From NCBI GenBank assembly GCA_012798135.1, contig JAAZNU010000185.1, forward strand, positions 1 through 20,181: DNA of 20,181 bases. Reading direction: 5' to 3'. Made by a program: the position numbers and the translations under genes. Positions 7,942-15,435 of the stretch are shown here, piece by piece. The number at the start of each line of letters is the position of its first letter. Position 1 is the stretch's first letter. The notes below the pieces were generated by a model, which had not been told where the DNA came from, did no database searches, and was given only the letters and a program-made list of their open reading frames with translations. This stretch comes from Veillonellaceae bacterium. Lineage in GTDB: Bacteria > Bacillota_C > Negativicutes > UBA1444.

Positions 7942-9333
7942 CTAAGTCTCTTGTTTCCTGCGCAGGTGTTTCCCGAGTAGTGCCATTGAAGAGAACAAGA
8001 CGCAGAACGTGGTTGCGACCAGGCTCCAATAGAAGGGAAGGGAGTATCTTGGTCCCGCAAGAGGACCGGTAACAACACCTGTGATGAAAACAACGAGTGA
8101 ATTGAACAGGATGAGATCAAAGGCGACAGGCCTGAAGAACAATACTGCAATCGAAAACAGGAAGCCGATCAGCAACAAGTATTGCAGTAATTGACTGGAG
8201 TTGATGAAGACGAACTTGACGATTCCGGGAAGCGGGAAATTTCCCCTGTTGCCGACGGGATTGTCAAGGAATTCGGGCCACGATGTGAAGTGTCCGACTA
8301 TGATGCTCCATGGAGACTCCCGGAAGGCCTCGACAGCTGCCTCACGATAGAGTCGATCTCTTTCAATGGGATCCATATCTGGACAGAATCGCCCTCCACC
8401 AAGCCCCGCCCATCCCCGAGGAATCCTCGTACAAGATAAATCCTGAAGCAGAATTGGCTCTTCGCAAGCTATGGCATCGACACTATCTATGTATTGAAGC
8501 CAGAATGTTTCCTGTGTTTCCCTGCCGGAGAGTACGAGAAATCGCCCTGCGATTTCGAAACTTTCCTGTGATGTCAGGCTTATGGTCCCGAATTTGATGA
8601 AGTTATGGGCTCTCCATGCCAGGGCGGGCATCATGGCAGAAGCGACAACTATCAATGAGACTAGAAGCTTGATCCTTTTCGAGATCGATGGTTTCAGCAC
8701 CGTCATGACCACCGGTGCAATGAAGAGAAACGCTACTGAAGGTTTTACAAGTGTGGCAAGACCAAGCAGGACACCAGTAACGATTGGAGCCCTGTATCCG
8801 ATTGGAAAATTTCTTGCAGAATACCCGCTCAACCAGAAGGCTCCTGCAACAGAGACGAGGAAGGCGAGCAGCGTATCGGGGAGGATCGACAAGGACTGTA
8901 CAAATCCCAGGGGGCTGAGGGCATATACAACAGCAGCTACAAGCGCTACCCATTTCCTGCAAAACAGAGAGACGGTGTATGCGCACGAGATGGCTGTAAG
9001 ACCGACGAGCAGTTGCTGAAGTAGAACGGTTAGCAGCCATCTCGGAGAAAGCAGGTTCTGTGTGAGGAGAATGAATAATGGATAAACCGGAGTCCTGAAT
9101 GAAACAGAATCGATGTGTCCATCTGAAAAATCATCAGCCATATAGACGTAATCCCTGGAGTCAGGCAACATGATCCAGGAAATCCACTGATCCATATTCG
9201 AGGGAGACAGGAAACATATGATGAGTATACTTTTAATAATTGTTACTGACAGGATAATTATAATGAGCAGTTTGTTTATTCGAACCATCTCGGTTATACA
9301 TTCCAGACCCTTTCTTACAACAGACTCATTCAT
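7942..9333 (-). CDS. GT-C membrane glycosyltransferase (GT39-like), paralogue 2
   Basis: A 463-residue polytopic protein with the GT39-like pattern: LPDSRDYVYMADDFSDG and SVSFRTPVYPLFILL in the first loop, LSILPDTLLAFLV, GLATLVKPSVAFLF, FRESPWSIIVGHFTSWPEFL, and GPLAGPRYSLPFYWS near the end. It is the intact sister of the genes on both sides. The start is ATG 9333, whose A is shared with the TAA (9335-9333) that ends the remnant of the preceding GT-C gene. This TAATG coupling argues against the longer frame, which is open to 9465, because those extra codons fall in the neighbour's coding tail and the IS end. Several membrane helices, for example LLIIIILSVTIIKSILIICFL, are evident. Local base composition is clearly AT-richer than in the aminotransferase genes at 15-17 kb. 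Donor and acceptor are unknown. Confidence 0.84.
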   Translation of the reverse strand: MNESVVRKGLECITEMVRINKLLIIIILSVTIIKSILIICFLSPSNMDQWISWIMLPDSRDYVYMADDFSDGHIDSVSFRTPVYPLFILLTQNLLSPRWLLTVLLQQLLVGLTAISCAYTVSLFCRKWVALVAAVVYALSPLGFVQSLSILPDTLLAFLVSVAGAFWLSGYSARNFPIGYRAPIVTGVLLGLATLVKPSVAFLFIAPVVMTVLKPSISKRIKLLVSLIVVASAMMPALAWRAHNFIKFGTISLTSQESFEIAGRFLVLSGRETQETFWLQYIDSVDAIACEEPILLQDLSCTRIPRGWAGLGGGRFCPDMDPIERDRLYREAAVEAFRESPWSIIVGHFTSWPEFLDNPVGNRGNFPLPGIVKFVFINSSQLLQYLLLIGFLFSIAVLFFRPVAFDLILFNSLVVFITGVVTGPLAGPRYSLPFYWSLVATTFCVLFSSMALLGKHLRRKQET

Positions 9334-9451
9334 TAAAGCATTCGCTTCCCAGCAGAGGACTTGAATGCTGAGGAATGCATGAAACCTAGCGTAGCTAATA
9401 TGAACGCACTCCAATATATTGTTATTCCATATCTTATGAATTTCAAGGGTC

Positions 9452-9476
9452 TGACCAGCCCCCAATCACAGGTCCA
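9452..9476 (+). repeat. Left terminal inverted repeat of the IS remnant
   Basis: Starts TGACCAGCCCCC and ends CAGGTCCA. It pairs with the repeat at 9716-9741 read on the other strand. The 5'-TG terminus is typical of IS3-family ends. It lies just downstream of the OrfB remnant's stop codon. Confidence 0.85.
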
Positions 9477-9679
9477 CACTCTGAGTTAGTACCGGAGCCG
9501 GTTCCGCATGGTATGATGCGTTCCTCCATCTCACCGGGGCAAGATCGTTTATTGCTTCGGGCGCTGGAGGGCGATAACCAAGCGAACTGTGCGGCCTGAA
9601 GCGGTTGTACTCCTGCCGCCACCTCGGCCTCACGAAGCTTCGTGATGATCTGCTCCGCCGTGTATTGCTTCCGAGCCAT
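9466..9679 (-). pseudogene. Fused OrfA/OrfB transposase remnant (IS3 family)
   Basis: ATG at 9679 opens MARKQYTAEQIITKLREAEV, the helix-turn-helix N-terminus of an IS3-type OrfA. At about 9619-9624 the sequence jumps to the OrfB C-terminus in another frame: WRQEYNRFRPHSSLGYRPPA, then PEAINDLAPVRW, ending at TGA 9466-9468. The joined pieces are out of frame with each other and lack the DDE catalytic domain, so no transposase can be made. Confidence 0.85.
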
Positions 9680-9715
9680 CTTCCACCCCCGTCTGGTCTT
9701 CACTAACATTGCACC

Positions 9716-9741
9716 TGGACCTGTTTTCGGGGGGCAGGTCA
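9716..9741 (-). repeat. Right terminal inverted repeat of the IS remnant
   Basis: Read on the minus strand it starts TGACCTGCCCCCC and ends CAGGTCCA, mirroring the left end. It abuts the last intact codon of the split GT-C gene, after the residues VVPFA. Confidence 0.85.
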
Positions 9742-10354
9742 ACCGCGAAGGGAACAACGCCAAACTGCATAACTGGTTTTACAAGAATCCCTATCGATAG
9801 AAGCAATCCGAGGATTGAGTTCATCGATATTACCCATGCTGCACCCTGATTGTCTTTCAACCTCATGAAGACCAGGAATGTCAAGGACATGACAAGGAAT
9901 GACATGATGTCGTGGATCACTTTAAATGAAAAGCATACATACGGGAAGAATAATATCACGAAACCGTAAGAAGCAGATGCAAGATTCCGTGACTTCAAGC
10001 CGAGAGCTTTATAAATCAGGATTCCTGCCGTGAAGGCCATCACCTGGTTTGCGAGCAGTATGCCCATGAATGGCAAATCCTTGATTTTTGTCAGGTTCAT
10101 CAGGATCGAATACGCTGGCAGACGGAATGAGGCACTGTCCTGCCTGCCATCCGACAGGTACTCTGCAAGAGAGATATACTGGTGTGAATCAGCTTCCATC
10201 GTCCAATTCGAGTCCCCACCCCAGGTGTTGTCGAAGCCGACAACACTAAGAACAACCACTCTAGCTGAAATAGAGACTAATGTTAGCGTTAAGATCACGA
10301 ATCTGTTGTAAGACTTGTCGGAGTGTTCATCCCTAGAAATGAGAAGCTTGTGCA

Positions 10355-11716
10355 TCAGAAGTAGGACTCTGTTCTTTGCTGTTTCAATCTCAAGCAAAGC
10401 GCTCTGGCCTCTATCACGCAGTGGTCCATGTTCATGTACTCGAACCTGCCGAGTCTGCCGTGTGTGATTATCCCGGGTATCGAAGAAACCTCTTCGAGCG
10501 CCTTCGACACTTCCTCCCTGTATCCCAGGGTCCTGAGCGGATAGGTGTTCTCCCAGTCTATCACGTGTGACGAGATCAGATTACCAGGCTTCACCAGACC
10601 GTACTGCTCCAGGCCTTTGACCGCCCATTCCGTTAATCGGTCGTGCGAGGCCATCGAGATGTCATCCCTGCCGGTCGTTGTGAACTCTACGCAGAGCGAT
10701 GTCTTCCCCTCCGGCGCCATCAGCGGGCTCATGTTCCTGGGCTCGGATATCCTGTTGAACCTGGTACGGTCATCGGAGAAGTATACCCACGGGGTCTTCC
10801 CGAAAACGCTCTCTCTGTCGAGCATGAGCAGTACGAAGCGGGTAGAGACATACTCAAGCCCCGGCATGGGGAGGCCCAGCATCCTGCAGAGGTCCGTGAG
10901 CGCGAGGCTGCTGAAACAGATGTCAGCCTCGAGCTCCAGCTCTCCCGATCGGACTATGAAACCCCTTCCGTTCCTGTCGAGTCCTTCTACACTCGATGAG
11001 AGGTGGGAATGGAACCGTGCATCGGCAAGACATGGCTCCAGGAGCGAATCTATGATGGTACCGCTTCCGAAGTCGGGATAGACGCATCTCGAGTTCAGGA
11101 ATGGATCCTCTTCGGTGTCCATCGTCTTCGGCTTGATCCCCAAGACGGTCCTCTTGAAGAGGTCCCAAAGGGTGAAGACCCCTATCCTCTGGCGCCCGAA
11201 GTCGGCGGAGATGAATCTGCCAGGAACACCCCACGTCTTCTCGGTGAACGGGCCGAAGAATATCCGATACAGCTTCCTGCCGAATCTGTTGATGATGAAA
11301 TCCTCGAAGCTGTCGTCCTTCCATTCCGTGAACAGAGACTCGATGCGGCTCCAGAGGAAGCTTCCCGCGCACGAGGCTGAAGTTAGCAGGCTGACGCTCT
11401 TGAGGATGTCCAGCCCTTTCATAGGGTACGGGACGAAATGGCCCCGGAAAACCACCAGGGGCTGGTACGTCCTTGCCCTGTATTCTTCTCCCAAAAGGGC
11501 TTCCATGTAACCATTGAACCACTGATCTATCGAATGGATGTTGTGCGGCCCTAGATCGAACCTGAAGCCGTCCAGCTCGATGGTCTGGCACACTCCACCC
11601 ATTGTCGGGCGCTTCTCGAAGAGGTGGACCTCCAAGGACGGATCGTCGGACATCGCAAGCAGGAAGTGTGCGACTCCGATGCCTGAAATGCCCCCGCCCA
11701 GTATCGCGACCTTCAT
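10355..11716 (-). CDS. FAD-dependent oxidoreductase, UDP-galactopyranose mutase / amine-oxidase-like
   Basis: A 453-residue protein opening with a Rossmann FAD-binding motif, AILGGGISGIGVAHFLL (GxGxxG near residues 7-12). VHLFEKRPTMGGVCQT and FRFDLGPHNIHS follow, the flavoprotein pattern shared by UDP-galactopyranose mutases, protoporphyrinogen oxidases and amine oxidases. FFGPFTEKTWGVPGRFISAD near residue 150 is typical of the subgroup found in polysaccharide loci. The C-terminal GIITHGRLGRFEYMNMDHCV, the second FAD-binding region, is also mutase-like. A soluble cytoplasmic enzyme acting on a sugar nucleotide or lipid-linked sugar is likely, but the substrate is not predictable and I do not call it glf. 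It overlaps the LPG-synthase-TM gene by 4 nt (ATGA) and the broken GT-C gene by 1 nt (TGATG), so it belongs to the leftward operon. Confidence 0.82.
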   Translation of the reverse strand: MKVAILGGGISGIGVAHFLLAMSDDPSLEVHLFEKRPTMGGVCQTIELDGFRFDLGPHNIHSIDQWFNGYMEALLGEEYRARTYQPLVVFRGHFVPYPMKGLDILKSVSLLTSASCAGSFLWSRIESLFTEWKDDSFEDFIINRFGRKLYRIFFGPFTEKTWGVPGRFISADFGRQRIGVFTLWDLFKRTVLGIKPKTMDTEEDPFLNSRCVYPDFGSGTIIDSLLEPCLADARFHSHLSSSVEGLDRNGRGFIVRSGELELEADICFSSLALTDLCRMLGLPMPGLEYVSTRFVLLMLDRESVFGKTPWVYFSDDRTRFNRISEPRNMSPLMAPEGKTSLCVEFTTTGRDDISMASHDRLTEWAVKGLEQYGLVKPGNLISSHVIDWENTYPLRTLGYREEVSKALEEVSSIPGIITHGRLGRFEYMNMDHCVIEARALCLRLKQQRTESYF

Positions 11717-12690
11717 TCCAAACCCTTCAGCAACCGCTTCCTGACTGCATTGAAATCCCCGAAAGCCTTGCGCCAGTCATTCGAGATGAGATAACGAAGC
11801 CCCAGCAGGAGACCGATAATGGTCTGCGGAATGAACTGGAGAAGATGTATGGCAACAGGAGCGGCCGCGTACGAGGCGAGGCTGAAACCCATAAGAGCCA
11901 GGCTGCCAGCAACGGCGGCATGGTAAGTCCCCACGAAACCCGGAGCTGAAGGCACGAGCACGGACAGGTATACGAAAACGATTGTCGATACAACGCCGAG
12001 AGGAGTCACAGATGGAAGAAACGCCCTCAAGCCGCACCACGAGGCAGCCAGTGCATGAATCCAGATGAGAACGGTTGCCGCCAGAACGAAGGGAGCCTTT
12101 CCATCCCTCAGCATCGTCCCGAAATGGCCTGTCAGCTTGTGGAAGAGAGATACCAAACCCTTCGAGGGTGCAGGGCGGTTCTTCAGCCTTTTCTCGGCCG
12201 AAAGAAGAGTGATTACGGCAAGGGGCAGCGCTACCAGCAACCCCAGGCCGTAGATCAGTCCTCTTCCTGAGACGACAGCGGCAGCATACACCAGAACTAG
12301 TACGCCCAGCATGGAGAGATCCAGCGCCGATTCGGCAAGGATCGAAGCGGCGGATCTGCTGTAGGGTACTCCCGCCCTGTCCCTGACGAACTGGGATCTG
12401 ACGGCGTCACCCATTCTCATCGGAAGCAGATTGTTGCCCGCCTTCGATATATACAATCCCTTGATGGAGAGTGAGAAAGGTCTTGCCCCCGAGAGCAGCG
12501 CCCAACGTACTCCCCTCAGAACCGGTTCGATTGCTGAGAGCAGCACGTATGCGAATACCCACGGCGGACTGCCCGACCCCAGCCCCGTGAGCAGGTCGTC
12601 GAGAGCGACCTTCCTGTACATAACGAGGATTATCACAATCGAGACCAACAAGGGGAGAATAGTCCCGAGCAGTCTCAAACTACTTTTCAC
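11713..12690 (-). CDS. Flippase-like LPG_synthase_TM family membrane protein
   Basis: A 325-residue polytopic protein of the lysylphosphatidylglycerol-synthase transmembrane (AglD/MprF flippase) family. Marks are an N-terminal helix pair, ALLSGARPFSLSIKGLYISK with AGNNLLPMRMGDAVRSQF, and a late VLVPSAPGFVGTYHAAVAGS, the 'P.apG..G..ha' signature. It has only the membrane domain; no MprF-type aminoacyl transferase domain follows. Such proteins are thought to move or handle lipid-linked intermediates, and stand-alone versions are frequent in glycan loci. The start is GTG 12690, with GGTGGAA as a modest ribosome binding site upstream. It is the first gene of the leftward run and overlaps the next by 4 nt. 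It is divergent from the FemAB-type gene at 12834. Confidence 0.85.
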   Translation of the reverse strand: MKSSLRLLGTILPLLVSIVIILVMYRKVALDDLLTGLGSGSPPWVFAYVLLSAIEPVLRGVRWALLSGARPFSLSIKGLYISKAGNNLLPMRMGDAVRSQFVRDRAGVPYSRSAASILAESALDLSMLGVLVLVYAAAVVSGRGLIYGLGLLVALPLAVITLLSAEKRLKNRPAPSKGLVSLFHKLTGHFGTMLRDGKAPFVLAATVLIWIHALAASWCGLRAFLPSVTPLGVVSTIVFVYLSVLVPSAPGFVGTYHAAVAGSLALMGFSLASYAAAPVAIHLLQFIPQTIIGLLLGLRYLISNDWRKAFGDFNAVRKRLLKGLE

Positions 12691-12766
12691 GCCAATGTTC
12701 CACCCTGGAAGGAGTGACTCCGATCACTGCATCGACTCCCTACAGACAGCTTGGGTTGTACCGTCG

Positions 12767-12796
12767 ATACTAACGCGGTTCCGGCAGTGCTGGCAA
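12767..12796 (-). promoter_or_regulatory. Candidate sigma70-like promoter for the 12690-5265 operon
   Basis: On the minus strand, TTGCCA (12796-12791) is followed after 18 nt by TAGTAT (12772-12767). The start codon at 12690 is about 75 nt downstream. It lies in the only sizeable gap upstream of the six-gene run (12691-12833). The match is moderate, and nothing equally good is seen facing the FemAB gene on the other strand. Confidence 0.4.
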
Positions 12797-12833
12797 AGTG
12801 GCCGATCGCATCCCCCGTTGATGATGATTAGGG

Positions 12834-13934
12834 GTGACGGAATGCGATTTTACCAGGGAGGCCGACATCATCAGGATACTTGGACCGGGCAATGCGGCGG
12901 AATGGCGTGCGGCGTGGACCAGGCTTCCCGCAGAGCAGAGGGATGTCTTCGCGAGATGGGAATACTACGACGCCTTCTCCCTTCTCGAACCGTCGGCAAT
13001 ACCCGAATGTGCGGTTTTCGACGGAGATGACGGCATCATTCTCTATCCCTACTTCAGACGGCCTCTATCGAGCATCGACTGGTTGAAAGCTCCTGAAGGG
13101 GCATTCGATCTCTCCTCTGCCTATGGTTATGGTGGGTTCTATGGCTCGACGGCCGACCGTCACCTGCTGGATGTCTTCCACGGACAGTTCTCCGCCCACT
13201 GCAGAGCCACCGGAGTCGTAGCCGATCTCATCAGAGTCAATCCCATCGTTCTCGACACAGGGACGATCTGCCCCCCCTATTCGTCCAGGGAGGGCAACTT
13301 CCAGGTCGTCGTGGACCTGCAGAGATCCGACGCAGAGATCTGGGCCTCTTACAAGCACAACAATCGCAAGAACGTGAACAAAGCTCTCCGGAGCGGCGTC
13401 GAGATTGTGCGGGAGGAGGGCGCAGGCAGGTTTTTTCCGGAGTTCCTGAGCATCTACGACTCCACGATGGTTCGCCGTGGAGCTCACGGCTTCAGGTTTT
13501 CACCGAAGTTCTTCGAGAGGCTGCTCGAAGGGCTCGGAGACAAAGCCCAGCTGTTCTACGCGCTGATCTCCGGCAGGGTGGTTTCAGCCGAGCTGGCTAT
13601 TCTGTCCGAGACATCAATGTACTCGTTCCTGGGAGGAACTGACGAGGCATACTTCGAATTCAGACCGGCCAATCTTCTCAAGCACGAGATGATCAGATGG
13701 GCCAGGGACGAAGGCCTGTCGAAGTTCCTGCTAGGAGGGGGTCCACGTGGAGAGGACGGGGTCTTCGAGTTCAAGCGTTCCTTCGCACCGGATGGTGTCA
13801 TTCGATTCGATGTCGCGTGGCGTGTGCACGACCATGTGCTCTATGGAATCCTCGTCGACAGGTGCAGGGCTCACCCGCCTCAGTCTGAAGCATCCGCTGA
13901 GCGATATCCCTTGAGATGGCGATACGGGGGCTGA
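12834..13934 (+). CDS. FemAB-like / GNAT-fold acyltransferase
   Basis: A 366-residue protein of the FemAB/Acetyltransf_6 type. The core NFQVVVDLQRSDAEIWASYK and HNNRKNVNKALRSGVEIVRE matches the pattern 'DLs.s.eelw......nRr.irkA...gv.v'. Later, EFLSIYDSTMVRRGAHGFRF, AILSETSMYSFLGGTDEAYF and EGLSKFLLGGGPRGEDGVFEFKRSF complete the second GNAT fold. Family members transfer an aminoacyl or acyl group, for example from aminoacyl-tRNA or a CoA thioester, onto an amino group of a glycan or peptidoglycan precursor. The substrate here is unknown. The protein is soluble, with no signal peptide. The start is set as GTG 12834 because no other start codon follows the upstream stop, but the ribosome binding site is poor (AGGGG abuts it). 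It stands alone on this strand, divergent from the LPG-TM gene and 16 nt from the convergent methyltransferase. Confidence 0.8.
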   Translation: MTECDFTREADIIRILGPGNAAEWRAAWTRLPAEQRDVFARWEYYDAFSLLEPSAIPECAVFDGDDGIILYPYFRRPLSSIDWLKAPEGAFDLSSAYGYGGFYGSTADRHLLDVFHGQFSAHCRATGVVADLIRVNPIVLDTGTICPPYSSREGNFQVVVDLQRSDAEIWASYKHNNRKNVNKALRSGVEIVREEGAGRFFPEFLSIYDSTMVRRGAHGFRFSPKFFERLLEGLGDKAQLFYALISGRVVSAELAILSETSMYSFLGGTDEAYFEFRPANLLKHEMIRWARDEGLSKFLLGGGPRGEDGVFEFKRSFAPDGVIRFDVAWRVHDHVLYGILVDRCRAHPPQSEASAERYPLRWRYGG

Positions 13935-13950
13935 TCAGATCTGCTTCTGT

Positions 13951-14846
13951 TCAGGATGGCTTTCCCAGAACGAATACGAGACCCATGCTCAGAGGCCAGT
14001 TCCAACCGAAGAGCTTAAGCCCCGTCCAGGCGACGGCTCCATTCAAGTGTTGCATCGTTCCAAGGAGCCCGGCTTCTTTGCCCGAAGGCGAGGCATATAC
14101 TTTCTCGAGCTTTAGCCCGGCTGATTGTGCAGCCCGTTCGATTCCGACAGGAGTTGGCAGGCATGCATGCCAAGGAGGTTCGAGAAGTCCGAACAGCGAT
14201 GGGAGGATCGGCTCGTGGTGCCCTCGAAACACCCTGGCGAAGCGGCCGAATAACCTCGCGTAATGCGCTACAGGGCATTGAATGATCACTTTCCCTCCCG
14301 GGGTCAGCAATCTGTAGTACCTCGCCAGTTCCGCCACTGGATCGGGCAGGTGTTCGAACACAGCCATCGAGGCTATCACCCTGACAGATCCGGGGCCCAG
14401 ACCTGCTTCACCAGCGGTCGTCTGCCTGACAGGAAGCCCTCTTTCAAGGCAGTAGCCGGCCATATGCTCGGAGGGCTCGAACCCGATAGCATTCATCCCG
14501 CCTAGTATCAACTCCTCAAGCATGAAGCCCCATCCGCAACCGATCTCCAGGACGCGGTCTTCATTCGAGGATACTGAAGACCTGATCAGGCGCAGGACGA
14601 ATTTAGTGACAGGCTTCCTCTGTCTGGCCTGACAGATAGGGTCCTCGGGATAGTGGCCGGCAGCACTGTATTCCAGCCTGTAGAGTTCGTTCAATTCCTG
14701 TTCGGAAGGCCTTGGGCACAACTGGACGCTTCTACACGAATCACAGATGCAGTAAGTGAATGCCTTGCGCCGCCCGAGGATCGAGAGGCCGCCATTGCAG
14801 AGGGCACAAAAGAATACAGCCCCCTCTCGCCGGCTCGCTCAATCAT
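13951..14846 (-). CDS. Zinc-ribbon SAM-dependent methyltransferase (apparent 1-nt deletion near the start)
   Basis: A class I methyltransferase. RVLEIGCGWGFMLEELILGG followed by IGFEPS is the SAM-binding motif; VIASMAVFEHLPDPVAELAR and RLLTPGGKVIIQCP are later family blocks. Before this, in the same frame, are FCALCN and YCICDSC, a C-x2-C ... C-x2-C zinc ribbon usual at the N-terminus of glycan-locus methyltransferases. Those residues lie upstream of the first TTG (14721), and the frame reaches back to the preceding stop with no ATG, GTG or TTG before the ribbon. Adding one G to the G5 run (14824-14820) would join it to ATG 14846, which overlaps the acyltransferase stop as ATGATTGA, giving a 298-residue protein starting MIERAGERGAVFFCALC. 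The gene is therefore probably intact in nature but carries a sequence error or a real frameshift here. The likely role is methylating a sugar or a non-sugar group. Confidence 0.78.
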
Positions 14847-15435
14847 CCCGGATACCGGCCTCAAGCGAGAATAGATTATTCTCGCGAGGCTTCAAGTATC
14901 TCGCGGGTACGCCAACGAATATGCCTCCAGGCTCCAAACTCCTTAAGACAAGCGAGGAGGCCCCAACTGCAGTCCCCTCGCCGACAGTCACTCCAGGCAT
15001 CACGACGCAGCAGGTTCCCACTATAGCATGCCTGCATATCCTGATCGGCCCCGAGATGATATTCCTTGTTTCGTCAGGAACGCAGGGATTAGTCAGGAAC
15101 AAGCCCGAGTAGTCATCGGTACCTCCGTAAACGGTTACTCGGGCTGCAAGGGTGGCGAAGTCCTCCATGGTGAATCCGGATGTCGCCTCGATGAAGGACA
15201 TCGCACCGATGTAACACCTCGAGCCGATCCTTATAAATCCGTCCTTGCATGCGGACAGCACGCAGTAATCGTCGATCCGGACATGGCTCCCTACGGAAAT
15301 CCTCTCGGGATGATACAGCGACGCTTTTCTGCTGATCCGTACATCGTGCCCGAAGCTCTCCAGCCCCAGCTCGGCAAGCTCTTCCTCCGAGAAGAAGGAG
15401 CCGGCTAATGCGCCTCCCGGCGCCGTCACGGCCAT
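14839..15435 (-). CDS. Hexapeptide-repeat (left-handed beta-helix) acyltransferase
   Basis: A 198-residue protein. After about 35 residues come the hexapeptide repeats ISVGSHVRIDDYCVLS, FIRIGSRCYIGAMSFIEA, then ISGPIRICRHAIVGTCCVVM and VTVGEGTAVGASSLVLRSLE, closing with GIFVGVPARYLKPR. This is the usual layout of sugar O- or N-acetyltransferases such as those acting on nucleotide-linked 4-amino sugars. The frame is open to 16212, but everything upstream of MAVTAPGG is arginine-rich noise overlapping the PLP-enzyme gene, so the start is ATG 15435, 10 nt inside the previous gene. Sitting directly after two PLP-enzyme genes, it most likely acylates the amino group they install; whether the group is acetyl or something else cannot be told. 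Confidence 0.85.
   Translation of the reverse strand: MAVTAPGGALAGSFFSEEELAELGLESFGHDVRISRKASLYHPERISVGSHVRIDDYCVLSACKDGFIRIGSRCYIGAMSFIEATSGFTMEDFATLAARVTVYGGTDDYSGLFLTNPCVPDETRNIISGPIRICRHAIVGTCCVVMPGVTVGEGTAVGASSLVLRSLEPGGIFVGVPARYLKPRENNLFSLEAGIRDD

Larger units (their letters stand above)
9452..9741 (-). mobile_element. Internally deleted IS3-family element (290 bp, MITE-like)
   Basis: Both ends carry matching terminal inverted repeats beginning TGACC-N-GCCCCC and ending CAGGTCCA: plus strand 9452-9476 and minus strand 9741-9716, differing by a few bases and one indel. Inside, read on the minus strand, are the first codons of an IS3-type OrfA (MARKQYTAEQIITKL) joined at about 9620 to the last codons of OrfB (WRQEYNRFRPHSSLGYRPP). 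Nearly the whole transposase, including the DDE core, is gone. No clear target-site duplication is visible (left flank ends AAGGGTC, right flank starts ACCGCG). That agrees with deletion of adjacent DNA after insertion. It could only move if a full-length relative supplied transposase in trans. Confidence 0.9.
9333..10355 (-). pseudogene. GT-C membrane glycosyltransferase, paralogue 1, split by an IS remnant with the middle deleted
   Basis: The N-terminal part (10355-9742, about 204 residues) reads MHKLLISRDEH, then EADSHQYISLAEYLSDG, SASFRLPAYSILMNL and GILVKPVMQFGVVPFA, in line with the two downstream paralogues. The frame then enters an IS element (9452-9741). On its far side another frame (9451-9333) reads PLKFIRYGITIYWSAFILAT and ends LGFMHSSAFKSSAGKRML at TAA 9335-9333. 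This corresponds to the C-terminal GPLAGPRYSLPFYWS of paralogue 2. Together only about 240 of an expected 460 residues remain, so roughly 220 codons were lost as well as the gene being interrupted. The start ATG at 10355 overlaps the FAD-enzyme stop as TGATG. The protein cannot be functional as it stands. The downstream genes of the run may still be transcribed through it. Confidence 0.88.

Noticed and set aside
7935..8150. Longer start for the GT-C gene at 6585-7934
   Set aside because: This stretch encodes the C-terminus of the preceding GT-C gene in another frame, and the extension has no family-like features.
9334..9465. Longer start for the GT-C gene at 7942-9333
   Set aside because: The added codons overlap the tail of the broken GT-C gene and the IS end; the TAATG junction at 9333 supports the shorter start.
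9631..9644. Perfect 14-bp palindrome CACGAAGCTTCGTG
   Set aside because: It lies in the OrfA remnant and follows from the codons for TKLRE; no sign of a regulatory or recombination role.
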